Shown here: piece by piece, positions 1 to 8,170 of the stretch | Numbering within the stretch: position 1 is the stretch's first letter | Layout of the letters: each line of letters opens with the position of its first letter | Notes under the pieces: model-generated | What the model saw: the letters and a program-made list of their open reading frames with translations, nothing else | Database searches by the model: none | What the model was told of the DNA's origin: nothing | Translations under genes and position numbers: made by a program | Source of the DNA: Clostridia bacterium | GTDB taxonomy: Bacteria > Bacillota > Clostridia > TANB77 > CAG-508 | DNA: 40,986 nucleotides | NCBI GenBank assembly: GCA_017510825.1 | Contig: JAFWMA010000004.1 | Location: forward strand, 1-40,986 | Reading direction: 5' to 3'

Positions 1-1
1 A

Positions 2-1345
2 GTAACAGATAGTGAAAACTTTGTAACGCAAAATGAAAAGGAAGGACAATTTATTTATATAACATCAGCAATCCCAGACAAAGCATATGAAACAGAACTA
101 GAAGGTGGACAAATATATTATATACAATTAGGGAACACCTCCAAAAGTACATATGTAAACAACATTGAAGTATATAATGAAGATACAGGGGATAAAGTTG
201 ACCTATATGATAGAGGAACAGTAAATATAAGTGATGGATTAATAAAATGTTATAAAAATGCAATATATAATAGAGGAAATATGAATATAACAGGTGGAAC
301 TATTCAAGGAACACAGTTAGAAGTAATAATTAGTGGAAGCAGATTAACATCAAAAAGTTCAGAAGATAAATGTGAAGAACTAATAATAAAAAATGCACAA
401 ATAAATACAACTGGAATATATGCAATAGAAATAAATGAAGGAAATACATTAATAGAAAATACAGATATTGATGTTAATAATACAGTTAGTAGAGCAGTGT
501 ATGTAAATAAAGGAAATGTAACAATAAAAAATTCTAATATAAATTTAACAGCCCAATTAAGTAGTAATTCATCCGGATACGCAATAAACAATGCTGATGG
601 AAATATACTAATAGAAGATGTAAATATAGATATAACTAATCCATCATCTACTGCAAATATGTATGGAGTATATGCTTCAGGAAAGTTAGGAAAAACTCAA
701 ATAGTATCAGGAAATATTAAAGGATGCTATTCTGGATTAAGGATAGAAAAGGGAGAGGTTACTGTAGGAAACAAAGCCAATGGAATTAGTACAACAGTAC
801 CAATTATACAAGGAGAAAAATATGGCCTATATAAAACTGGAGGAACAATTAAGTATTATGATGGAGTATTTAAAGGAAAAACAGATGCTATAAGAGGAAG
901 CATAAATGTACTAGAACCACATTATGGTATTACATTATCAACTGAAGACACATATCATAAGGCTTATCTAGAGCTAAGAACAGATGATGAGGTAGTAGCT
1001 TATAGTAATGGAAAGTATTATAGAGATTTGCAGGATGCAATTAATGATTGCATTAGTGAAGAAAAGGACTACATTACACTTTTTAATGGATACTCTTCTA
1101 ATCAAACACTAACAATACAAGAGAGCCAAAATATTGTATTAGACGTAAATGGCTATTCTATAACGTCAGATGCAAATGCTACTATAACTAATAATGGAAT
1201 CTTACAAATATATGATTCATCAACTGATAACACTGGTAAGATTATTAATTCCGGAACAGGTAATGCAATTATTAATAACAATGAACTTATAATAGGAAAT
1301 GATAACACTATGATTCCTCAAATTATTGGTGGAATTGTAGAATAA
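2..1345 (+). CDS. Surface beta-helix/adhesin-like protein, 3' part only
   Basis: The reading frame is open from the left edge, so the true start lies outside the window; an internal ATG at 281 is not the natural start. The 447 visible residues are rich in Asn, Ile, Thr and Gly. They carry spaced repeats of the type GN(T/V/I)LIE(N/D)..I(D/N)(V/L/I), for example near residues 155, 175 and 202, which is the rung pattern of a right-handed parallel beta-helix. A second Ile/Asn-rich stretch near the C-terminus looks similar. I see no LPxTG sorting signal or C-terminal membrane segment. The family is typically extracellular (adhesin or carbohydrate-binding), but the ligand cannot be read from sequence. 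A terminator follows directly. Confidence 0.75.
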   Translation, partial: VTDSENFVTQNEKEGQFIYITSAIPDKAYETELEGGQIYYIQLGNTSKSTYVNNIEVYNEDTGDKVDLYDRGTVNISDGLIKCYKNAIYNRGNMNITGGTIQGTQLEVIISGSRLTSKSSEDKCEELIIKNAQINTTGIYAIEINEGNTLIENTDIDVNNTVSRAVYVNKGNVTIKNSNINLTAQLSSNSSGYAINNADGNILIEDVNIDITNPSSTANMYGVYASGKLGKTQIVSGNIKGCYSGLRIEKGEVTVGNKANGISTTVPIIQGEKYGLYKTGGTIKYYDGVFKGKTDAIRGSINVLEPHYGITLSTEDTYHKAYLELRTDDEVVAYSNGKYYRDLQDAINDCISEEKDYITLFNGYSSNQTLTIQESQNIVLDVNGYSITSDANATITNNGILQIYDSSTDNTGKIINSGTGNAIINNNELIIGNDNTMIPQIIGGIVE

Positions 1346-1346
1346 G

Positions 1347-1397
1347 AACATGAGGTGGAGTTTTATGTATAAGCTTCACCTCATGTTTTATTTTTTT
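1347..1397 (+). terminator. Rho-independent terminator of the surface protein gene
   Basis: An 11-bp perfect stem (AACATGAGGTG at 1347-1357 with CACCTCATGTT at 1377-1387), extendable inward by three pairs including one G-T, is followed by a T-rich run to about 1400. It begins two bases after the stop codon. Confidence 0.9.
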
Positions 1398-1457
1398 TTA
1401 CTTTCTATAAGAACTATTATGTTACGATTTACAAACTGCAAAAATTTAAAAATCCTC

Positions 1458-1486
1458 TTGTTTATACGACAAACTTTTGATATAAT
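1458..1486 (+). promoter_or_regulatory. Sigma-A-type promoter of the hydrogenase operon
   Basis: TTGTTT at 1458-1463 and TATAAT at 1481-1486 are separated by 17 bases, about 33 bases before the first hydrogenase gene. The -35 overlaps a short inverted repeat TTGT-N7-ACAA, which could be an operator but does not have the usual Rex-box spacing. Confidence 0.75.
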
Positions 1487-1519
1487 AATGTAGAAAAATA
1501 TAGAAAGAGGTGTGGAAAA

Positions 1520-2008
1520 ATGTCAGAAAAAAGAAATTGTGCTGATGAAAGAGCAAGAAAAGAAACACTTGAAATAGCAGAAAAATATACTAAAGATAGA
1601 GACAATTTAATAGCTATTTTAAATGAAGTTCAAGTCAAATATGGTTATATTCCAAAAGAATCTCAATTAACAATTGCAGAATATTTAAATATACCCCTAG
1701 CAGAAGTATATGGGGTAATAACATTTTATTCTAGATTTACACTAATTCCAAAAGGAAAATATAATATTTCAATATGTATGGGAACAGCGTGTTTTGTAAA
1801 AGGTGCAAAAGATTTAGTTGAAAGAGCTAAAGAAAAACTTGGAATCGAAGAAGGTCAAACAACAGAAGATGGGAAGTTCTCATTGGAAACAATGAGATGT
1901 GTTGGAGCATGTGGACTAGCACCGGTATTTACAATAAATGATGAAGTGTATGGAAAGGCAACAGTAAAAAAACTAGATGAAGTATTAGATAAACTTATAA
2001 ATGAATAA
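1520..2008 (+). CDS. hydC: NADH-dependent [FeFe]-hydrogenase subunit, NuoE/HydC-like [2Fe-2S] protein
   Basis: 162 residues with the thioredoxin-like [2Fe-2S] fold of the NuoE/HydC family. An N-terminal helical part (EVQVKYGYIPKE, then the GVITFYSRF motif) precedes the cluster ligands CMGTAC near residues 88-93 and RCVGACG near 128-134, the expected four-cysteine pattern. In trimeric electron-bifurcating hydrogenases this subunit sits beside the flavoprotein HydB in electron transfer between NADH, ferredoxin and the H-cluster subunit. It is the first gene of the operon, has its own promoter (1458-1486) and an AGAGGTG ribosome site. Length is normal for the family. The gap to the next gene holds an unusual hairpin. 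Confidence 0.93.
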   Translation: MSEKRNCADERARKETLEIAEKYTKDRDNLIAILNEVQVKYGYIPKESQLTIAEYLNIPLAEVYGVITFYSRFTLIPKGKYNISICMGTACFVKGAKDLVERAKEKLGIEEGQTTEDGKFSLETMRCVGACGLAPVFTINDEVYGKATVKKLDEVLDKLINE

Positions 2009-2010
2009 AA

Positions 2011-2077
2011 TTTTGCAAATTGGGACGACCTTTTTTTGCAAAAACTTTGCAAAAAAAGGTCGTCCCAAACCGCAAAA
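2011..2077. repeat. Long perfect hairpin between hydC and hydB
   Basis: Arms 2020-2042 and 2046-2068 are perfectly complementary over 23 bp with a 3-nt loop (AAC). The outer arms TTTTGC (2011-2016) and GCAAAA (2072-2077) add six pairs across a 3x3 internal loop. Each inner arm has a GGGACGACC-type block followed by seven T or A. There is no T-run after the structure, so it is not a classical terminator. Confidence 0.9.
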
Positions 2078-2106
2078 CTATAAAAAATGAAAGGATGTAA
2101 TTTAAA

Positions 2107-3969
2107 ATGAAAAAATCAATTGAAGATATCGAAAAAATAAGAGCAGAAAAATATAAAGAATTAAGCTTAAGAGTTGACAATAATTATAGCGGCAAACAAA
2201 AAGATATTCTAGTATGTCATGGTACAGGCTGCACTTCCTCAAAATCACCTGAAATTTTAGGAGAATTAAAAAAAATATTAAAAGAAAAAAAAATTGAGAA
2301 TGTAAATGTTGTAATGGTTGGTTGCTTAGGACTTTGTTCAAAGGGTCCTGTAGTTATAGTAAGACCAGATGACACATTTTATTCAATGGTTACAGTTCAA
2401 GACTGTGAAGAAATTATAAACTCACATATTATAAATGGTAAAGTAGTTGAAAAATTACTTTGCAAGACAATAGATACAAAAAAAGCAATTGAAAAATTAG
2501 ATGATCAACCATTTTATAAAAAACAAAAACGTATAGCACTTAAAAATTGTGGTGTTATTGACCCAGAAATAATTGACGAATATATTGCATTTGACGGTTT
2601 TAAAGCATTAGAAAAAGTATTAACAAAGATGAAACCTGAAGAAGTTATTGAAGAACTAACTAAATCTGGATTAAGGGGACGTGGAGGTGCTGGATTCCCA
2701 ACAGGTATGAAATGGAACTTTGTTCTTAAAGAACAAGGAGAACAAAAATATGTTGTATGTAATGCTGATGAAGGTGATCCAGGAGCATTTATGGACAGAA
2801 GTATACTTGAAGGAGACCCACATGCAGTTTTAGAAGCTATGTCAATTGCAGGCTACACTGTTGGAGCAAATAAAGGATATATTTATGTAAGAGCTGAATA
2901 CCCAATAGCAGTACACAGATTACAAATAGCTATTGACCAAGAGAGAGAATATGGACTTCTTGGAAAAAATATTTTAGGAACAGATCATGAATTTGATATA
3001 GAAATAAGGCTTGGAGCCGGAGCTTTTGTATGTGGTGAAGAAACAGCACTTCTAGAATCTGTTGAAGGAAAAAGGGGACAGCCACGTTTAAAACCACCAT
3101 TCCCAGCAAATAGTGGATTATGGCAAAAACCAACATTAATAAACAATGTGGAAACATATGCAAATATCACAAGAATAATTAACAAAGGAGCAGATTGGTA
3201 TTCATCAATTGGGACAGAAAGCTCAAAAGGAACCAAAGTTTTCGCATTAGGTGGAAACGTTAATAATGTAGGACTTGTTGAAGTTCCAATGGGAACAACA
3301 CTTAGAGAGATTATATTTGACATTGGTGGAGGAATCCCTAATGGAAGGACATTTAAAGCTGCTCAAACAGGTGGCCCATCAGGAGGATGTATTCCAGAAA
3401 AATATTTGGATACACCAATTGACTATGAAAGCTTAAAAGAAATAGGTTCAATGATGGGGTCTGGTGGACTTATTGTTATGGATGATTCGAAATGTATGGT
3501 AAATTTAGCAAAATTTTATTTAGACTTTACAGTAAGCGAGAGCTGTGGAAAATGTACTCCTTGTAGAGTTGGAACCAAAAGAATGTGGGAAATACTTGAT
3601 AAAATATGTGAAGGGAATGGAAAAGAGGAAGATATTGAAAATCTTAGAACACTAGCGAAAAACATATGTAAAGCTTCAGTATGTGGACTAGGACAAACTG
3701 CTCCAAATCCAGTAATAAGTACATTAAAATACTTTGAAGATGAATACAGAGAGCATGTTATTGATAAGTCTTGTAGAGCAAAAGAGTGCAAAAATCTTAC
3801 AATGATAGAAATTGATCCAGAAAAATGTAAGGGATGTGATCTATGTAAAAAAGCTTGTCCTGCAAATGCTATTACAGGTGAAGTAACAAAAGTACATGAA
3901 ATAGATCAAAACAAATGTATAAAATGTAGAAGCTGTGTATCTGCTTGTCCATTTAAAGCTATTTCATAA
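2107..3969 (+). CDS. hydB: NADH-dependent [FeFe]-hydrogenase flavoprotein subunit, NuoF/HydB-like
   Basis: 620 residues with three parts. Residues about 30-110 form an N-terminal thioredoxin-like [2Fe-2S] domain (CHGTGC, then CLGLC). The central NuoF domain has the glycine-rich GLRGRGGAGFPTG FMN/NADH-binding motif near 190-205, the CNADEGDPGAF motif, and the SCGKCTPCRVG [4Fe-4S] motif near 479-489. The C-terminus carries two ferredoxin-type [4Fe-4S] motifs, CKGCDLCKKACP and CIKCRSCVSACP. This is the full HydB architecture, which oxidises NADH in bifurcating hydrogenases. The weak AAAGGA ribosome site lies about 11 bases upstream of the ATG, just beyond the hairpin at 2011-2077. It forms an operon with hydC upstream and hydA downstream. 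Confidence 0.95.
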   Translation: MKKSIEDIEKIRAEKYKELSLRVDNNYSGKQKDILVCHGTGCTSSKSPEILGELKKILKEKKIENVNVVMVGCLGLCSKGPVVIVRPDDTFYSMVTVQDCEEIINSHIINGKVVEKLLCKTIDTKKAIEKLDDQPFYKKQKRIALKNCGVIDPEIIDEYIAFDGFKALEKVLTKMKPEEVIEELTKSGLRGRGGAGFPTGMKWNFVLKEQGEQKYVVCNADEGDPGAFMDRSILEGDPHAVLEAMSIAGYTVGANKGYIYVRAEYPIAVHRLQIAIDQEREYGLLGKNILGTDHEFDIEIRLGAGAFVCGEETALLESVEGKRGQPRLKPPFPANSGLWQKPTLINNVETYANITRIINKGADWYSSIGTESSKGTKVFALGGNVNNVGLVEVPMGTTLREIIFDIGGGIPNGRTFKAAQTGGPSGGCIPEKYLDTPIDYESLKEIGSMMGSGGLIVMDDSKCMVNLAKFYLDFTVSESCGKCTPCRVGTKRMWEILDKICEGNGKEEDIENLRTLAKNICKASVCGLGQTAPNPVISTLKYFEDEYREHVIDKSCRAKECKNLTMIEIDPEKCKGCDLCKKACPANAITGEVTKVHEIDQNKCIKCRSCVSACPFKAIS

Positions 3970-4014
3970 CAATATGGCTGGGATAATTTTAAATCAGAAA
4001 GGAACAAAGGACGA

Positions 4015-4587
4015 ATGAGGGGTATTACTCTTATAAATTTAGTATTAGTTGTAATATCAATTATAGTAATTGTTATTATATGCTTTTTTATAAAAGACTA
4101 TATATTTACAACGCCACAAGCAAACCTATTTAAAATACTTAAAGAAATTGAAGATGATAAAAATTTCTACCCGAAAAACTATTCAGAGGAAACTTTAAAT
4201 GCAGGAGATCATACGATCAAGTTTTATAAACCGTACAATACAAAAACAATAAAGGAAATAAGTGATGGTGAAAGAGTATATTCAATTAATAATAGCGAAA
4301 TAAACTATAGTTTTCTAAATAAGTATGACAGGAATTTAAGTGGAGTATTAGATGGAACTGCCCAAATATATAATAGCAATAATTTTTATGATTTTGAAAT
4401 AAGCAACAGAGTTATAAAATATACTATTGGAGAAAATGTATTTTATAAAACTACATTAACCACTGATGGAAAAATAGTATTAGATGCAACATTACCCAAA
4501 GGATATGGATTAACAATTCAAGTAATAAATGGAAAAAATATAACGAAAGAACAGTTACAAGGTTTTTTAAATTTTAAATTGTATTAA
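4015..4587 (+). CDS. Pilin-like (type IV prepilin N-terminus) secreted protein inside the hydrogenase operon
   Basis: 190 residues, function unknown. The N-terminus MRGITLINLVLVV followed by an uninterrupted Ile/Val segment to about residue 26 matches a class III (prepilin) signal: a short basic leader ending in Gly, then a hydrophobic helix. The usual Glu at position 5 of the mature pilin is replaced by Asn, as in many clostridial pilin-like proteins beginning G-I-T-L-I. The rest is a soluble, probably extracellular, beta-rich region without a recognisable domain. It lies 45 bases after hydB and ends 10 bases before hydA, so it must be co-transcribed with the hydrogenase. A prepilin peptidase that could process it lies at 13905-14639. 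Confidence 0.8.
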   Translation: MRGITLINLVLVVISIIVIVIICFFIKDYIFTTPQANLFKILKEIEDDKNFYPKNYSEETLNAGDHTIKFYKPYNTKTIKEISDGERVYSINNSEINYSFLNKYDRNLSGVLDGTAQIYNSNNFYDFEISNRVIKYTIGENVFYKTTLTTDGKIVLDATLPKGYGLTIQVINGKNITKEQLQGFLNFKLY

Positions 4588-4597
4588 GGAGGATTCA

Positions 4598-6337
4598 ATG
4601 ATTAAATTAAAAATAGATAACATTGAAGTAGAAGTAGAAGAAGGAACTACAATACTGGAAGCAGCAAGGAAAGCCAACATCGATATACCAACCCTTTGTT
4701 TCTTAAAAGAAATAAACGAGGTTGGAGATTGTAGAATGTGTATTGTTGAAGTTGAGGGAAGAAGAGGCTTTGCAACTTCATGTATTACAAAAGCTGAGGC
4801 TGGTATGGTAGTACATACACATACACCTTCAGTTGTTGATGCAAGAAAAACTGTATTGGATTTAATTTTGTCAAATCATAATAGAGAATGTTTGACTTGC
4901 ATAAGAAATGGAAACTGTGAATTACAAAAATTAGCTCAAAAATATAATGTAAGAGATATTAGTTATGATGGAGCAAAAACAAGTAATGAAATTGATGATA
5001 AATCTCCATCTATAGTAAGAGATCAAAGTAAATGTATTCTTTGTAGAAGATGTGTTGGAATGTGTCAAAGAGTTCAAGAAATTGGTGCTATAGAAAGCAC
5101 TAATAGAGGTTTCGAATCTACAATATCAACTGCAGGAGATCAAAGTTTAAATGATGTTGACTGTACATTCTGTGGTCAATGTATAGAAGCTTGTCCAGTT
5201 GGAGCATTGCATGAAAAAGATGATACTAATAAAGTATGGAGAATGCTTAATGATGAAGACTCATTTACAATAGTACAAACTGCACCTGCAGTAAGAGTTG
5301 GACTTGGCGAAGAATTTGGAATGCCTATTGGAACAAATGTAAAAGGTAAAATGGTTACAGCTTTGAAAAGATTGGGATTTGATAAAGTATTTGATACAAA
5401 TACAGGTGCTGATTTTACAATTATGGAAGAAGCAAATGAGTTTATTGAAAGATTTACTAATGGAGGAAAACTTCCAATGATGACATCTTGTTGCCCAGCA
5501 TGGGTGCGTTTTGCAGAAAAAAATTATCCAAAGCAATTAGATCATTTATCAAGTTGTAAATCACCTCATCAAATGTTTGGTGCGATTTTAAAATCATACT
5601 TTGCTAAAAAATATGATGTTGAACCTGAAAAAATCAAGGTTGTTTCAGTTATGCCATGTGTTGCTAAGAAATATGAAAGTGTAAGAGAAGAAATGGAAGT
5701 TGATGGATTGCGTGATGTAGATGCTGTGATTACAATTAGAGAACTTGCACGCATGATAAAAGCTCGTGACATAGAATTTACTGAATTAGAAGATTCTGAG
5801 TTTGAAGATCCAATGGGAGAGGCAACTGGAGCAGCAGCTATTTTTGGAGTTACTGGTGGAGTTATGGAAGCAGCTCTTCGTACAGCAGCTGATGTAATTG
5901 AAGGAAAAGACTTAAAAGAAATAGATTATAAAGATGTTCGTGGACAAGAAGGAATAAAGAAAGCAACTTTAAAAATAGCTGGAAAAGATATTAAAATTGT
6001 AGTTGCTAGCGGATTAGCTAATGCTAGAAAAATAATGGATGAAATTTCTGCAGGAAAAGCAGATTATGACTTTGTAGAAATAATGGCTTGTCCTGGAGGA
6101 TGTATAAATGGTGGTGGACAACCTATTAAAGATAGTAAAACTAGAGCTACTAAGGATGTTAGACAATTAAGAGCTAATTCAATATATTCAATTGATGAGA
6201 AATCTACAATAAGAAAGTCACATGAAAACCCAATTATAAAAACAATTTACAAAGATTTCTTTGAAAAACCAAATAGTCACAAAGCTCACAAATATTTACA
6301 TACTGAATATAAGGAAGAAGCTAAATACAATTTCTAG
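4598..6337 (+). CDS. hydA: [FeFe]-hydrogenase catalytic subunit (HydA)
   Basis: 579 residues. Domains in order: an N-terminal plant-type [2Fe-2S] domain (PTLCFL, GDCRMC, ATSC, residues about 31-62); a His-Cys [4Fe-4S] region (HNRECLTC...NCELQ, about 93-109); two ferredoxin [4Fe-4S] motifs (CILCRRCVGMC, then CTFCGQCIEACP); and the H-cluster domain. All three H-cluster signatures are intact: TSCCPAW near 297, MPCVAKK near 352 and ACPGGCINGGGQP near 497. The cysteine following the first H-cluster cysteine, the usual proton-transfer residue, is present. It should reduce protons to H2 with electrons from NADH and ferredoxin via HydB and HydC. AAGGAGG precedes the ATG. It ends the operon. Confidence 0.96.
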   Translation: MIKLKIDNIEVEVEEGTTILEAARKANIDIPTLCFLKEINEVGDCRMCIVEVEGRRGFATSCITKAEAGMVVHTHTPSVVDARKTVLDLILSNHNRECLTCIRNGNCELQKLAQKYNVRDISYDGAKTSNEIDDKSPSIVRDQSKCILCRRCVGMCQRVQEIGAIESTNRGFESTISTAGDQSLNDVDCTFCGQCIEACPVGALHEKDDTNKVWRMLNDEDSFTIVQTAPAVRVGLGEEFGMPIGTNVKGKMVTALKRLGFDKVFDTNTGADFTIMEEANEFIERFTNGGKLPMMTSCCPAWVRFAEKNYPKQLDHLSSCKSPHQMFGAILKSYFAKKYDVEPEKIKVVSVMPCVAKKYESVREEMEVDGLRDVDAVITIRELARMIKARDIEFTELEDSEFEDPMGEATGAAAIFGVTGGVMEAALRTAADVIEGKDLKEIDYKDVRGQEGIKKATLKIAGKDIKIVVASGLANARKIMDEISAGKADYDFVEIMACPGGCINGGGQPIKDSKTRATKDVRQLRANSIYSIDEKSTIRKSHENPIIKTIYKDFFEKPNSHKAHKYLHTEYKEEAKYNF

Positions 6338-6352
6338 AACATTAGATTAGTA

Positions 6353-6381
6353 TTGCAAATAATACAAAAAAATGGTATAAT
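6353..6381 (+). promoter_or_regulatory. Promoter for the orphan gene at 6426
   Basis: TTGCAA (6353-6358) and TATAAT (6376-6381) are 17 bases apart, between hydA and the next gene. Confidence 0.8.
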
Positions 6382-6425
6382 TTTATTATGTATACTTTTA
6401 TAAGCCCACGACGAAAGGAACTTTA

Positions 6426-7025
6426 ATGGGCAAAACTAAAATCGCATCAAGTGCAATGACAGAGCTAAACAAATGGGTTATGCAAAACCTGATAGACTAC
6501 TCAAAGCTGGAAGACATCTTGGATACTCTGTGTCCAAAAGAAAGTTGTTGTATCACATATTCACCAAAAGAAAATGAATTTAATTTTGACAGTATTAAAT
6601 TCACACTTGGGTGGGGATGCATTCAAAACAACGCATTTATTACCTTTTATTTTAGCGATAATTTCAAAGTCATTTATGAAGCATCAGATTCCTCTCCAAG
6701 GAAACTTGAATTTTCGGATGTTTTCATAGACTCTTATCACTACTATATTGATAATGGAGAAGTATGGAAAATTGGTATTATAGAGAATCAATCTGAGGTT
6801 GAAAGTCTTAACCTTAGAACCAATGCCTATTACAATAATAGTTTAGGCATTTCATATTATCCATACAGTGGAATGCTAAAGTATACAATAAGCTTTGATA
6901 TTGATGCAAGTAATCATCAGGAGGAGCAAAGAATTATTCAAAAAGTTAAATCTTTATATCAAGAAAAATGTAGTAGGATTAGGTTACTACAGCAAAAAGC
7001 AATAGAGTTTTCACTCCCGATTTAG
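6426..7025 (+). CDS. Hypothetical protein, 199 aa, single-gene unit
   Basis: I do not recognise this family. It is a soluble protein without signal peptide or membrane segment. The helical N-terminus (about 1-35) is followed by a beta-rich middle (CCITYSP, FTLGWGC, FITFYFSDNF) and an acidic/aromatic stretch. The C-terminus is a charged helix (EEQRIIQKVKSLYQEK). Its first 120 bases have visibly higher G+C (about 40%) than flanking genes, although later parts drop to the local level. It has its own promoter (6353-6381), an AAAGGA ribosome site and its own terminator (7054-7100). That layout resembles a laterally acquired single-gene cassette. Confidence 0.75.
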   Translation: MGKTKIASSAMTELNKWVMQNLIDYSKLEDILDTLCPKESCCITYSPKENEFNFDSIKFTLGWGCIQNNAFITFYFSDNFKVIYEASDSSPRKLEFSDVFIDSYHYYIDNGEVWKIGIIENQSEVESLNLRTNAYYNNSLGISYYPYSGMLKYTISFDIDASNHQEEQRIIQKVKSLYQEKCSRIRLLQQKAIEFSLPI

Positions 7026-7053
7026 CATACCTGACACATTTGTTTAGCGTTAG

Positions 7054-7100
7054 ATGCAATACCATAGAGGATAGTTTCTCTGTGGTATTGCATATTTTTA
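7054..7100 (+). terminator. Terminator of the orphan gene
   Basis: Near-perfect stem of 17 pairs (ATGCAATACCATAGAG-type left arm at 7054-7070, CTCTGTGGTATTGCAT-type right arm ending at 7093), with one G-T pair and a loop of about six bases. TATTTTTA follows. Confidence 0.85.
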
Positions 7101-7121
7101 GTTTATAAGATAACAGAAAAC

Positions 7122-7150
7122 TTGATTTTCTATTGTAAATATAGTAGAAT
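7122..7150 (+). promoter_or_regulatory. Promoter upstream of the RusA-like gene
   Basis: TTGATT (7122-7127) and TAGAAT (7145-7150) with a 17-base spacer, 34 bases before the start codon. Confidence 0.7.
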
Positions 7151-7183
7151 ATTTACAGTAAAAAACATATAGGAATAAAGAAA

Positions 7184-7594
7184 ATGATTTACGAATTTGA
7201 AGTTGAAGGAAAAATTGTAGGAAAAGAAAGGCCTAGGGTAAATATGTATACTGGAATGGTGTATACACCAAATAGAACTAAGGAATATGAATTTCTAGTC
7301 CAACAATCTTTTAAAGTACAGAATCCAAATTTTGAGATGCTTGATGGAAGAGTTGCAATTGAAGTAATAGCATATATGAGCATACCTAAGAATACAAGTA
7401 AAGTAAAAACTCAGGCAATGTTAGATAATCAAATAAGCCCAACTAAAAAACCTGATATAGACAATATTGCAAAATCAATTCTAGATGCAATGAATAAATT
7501 TGTATTTAAGGACGATAATCAAGTTAGTAAGATATCTGTTGAAAAAAGGTATGGTGAAAAGGAAAAGGTTTACGTTAAAATAGAGGAGTACTAA
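7184..7594 (+). CDS. RusA-family Holliday junction resolvase
   Basis: 136 residues. The RusA hallmarks are visible: the N-terminal GKERPRVN segment (residues about 13-20) and the acidic catalytic cluster KPDIDNIAKSILDAMN (about 89-104) followed by FKDDNQV, which supplies the remaining metal-binding aspartates. Family members are Mg-dependent endonucleases that cut four-way DNA junctions and are usually phage-encoded, although standalone chromosomal copies are common in Clostridia. No other phage gene is nearby, so this is either domesticated or a remnant. It is probably co-transcribed with the Tim44-like and GT51 genes that follow at short spacing. Confidence 0.9.
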   Translation: MIYEFEVEGKIVGKERPRVNMYTGMVYTPNRTKEYEFLVQQSFKVQNPNFEMLDGRVAIEVIAYMSIPKNTSKVKTQAMLDNQISPTKKPDIDNIAKSILDAMNKFVFKDDNQVSKISVEKRYGEKEKVYVKIEEY

Positions 7595-7623
7595 AATATA
7601 GAAAATATTCAAAAGGAGCTAAT

Positions 7624-8169
7624 ATGATACAAAGAGAAGAAAAAATTATAGTTGAGAATAGAATAAAAAATGATATACCAACTTTTGATAGAGAAAGACT
7701 AAATCAGTATACTAAGTCTGCAATTGTAAATATTTATAATTCATTTAGTAATGGTGATTTAAATAATATTAATGTTAGAGTATCTAAAGAATTATTAAAC
7801 AAAATTTCTAACAATATGGAATTATATAGAATTTCAAAAGATTATGATAATATAGTAGTTCAATACGCTGATATAATAGATTACGAAAGAAAAGAAGATG
7901 CTGGTTATGTAAAAATCTATACTACTATTAATTTTTATGATAATTACAAAAATAACGAAACAAGAAACTATTTTGATGATAAAAATTGGAATGATACATG
8001 GATAATTACATATAAAGCATTATCAAATGTTGATAATAATTGTAAAAATTGCGGATCAGAGATGGAATACAACAAAGAAAAAGATGTATATGAATGTAAA
8101 TTTTGCAGAAGTTCTTTTCATAAAGATTCAAAAGACTGGAAAATAGTTGATATAGAGGTTGAAAAATAA
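7624..8169 (+). CDS. Tim44-like domain protein with C-terminal zinc ribbon
   Basis: 181 residues. The segment from about residue 18 to 130 resembles the bacterial Tim44-like (NTF2-like) fold, with helix pairs (FDRERLNQYTKSAIVNIYNSF), a beta-sheet half (VVQYADIIDYERKEDAGYV) and the closing (D)TWIITYKA strand. The C-terminus holds a four-cysteine ribbon: CKNCGSEM (about 140) and CKFCRSSFH (about 157). No membrane segment is present. In related proteins this pair is thought to be a membrane-associated scaffold, but the actual function is unknown. The AAAGGAG ribosome site is strong, and the stop lies just before the start of the transglycosylase gene. Confidence 0.72.
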   Translation: MIQREEKIIVENRIKNDIPTFDRERLNQYTKSAIVNIYNSFSNGDLNNINVRVSKELLNKISNNMELYRISKDYDNIVVQYADIIDYERKEDAGYVKIYTTINFYDNYKNNETRNYFDDKNWNDTWIITYKALSNVDNNCKNCGSEMEYNKEKDVYECKFCRSSFHKDSKDWKIVDIEVEK

Positions 8170-8170
8170 T

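Noticed and set aside
1458..1474. TTGT-N7-ACAA inverted repeat at the hydrogenase promoter as a Rex operator
   Set aside because: Rex boxes have their TTGT and ACAA halves about ten bases apart; here the spacing is seven, so I list only the promoter.
7184..7594. Prophage remnant around the RusA gene
   Set aside because: No integrase, capsid, lysis or attachment-site signatures nearby; the neighbours look like ordinary chromosomal genes.
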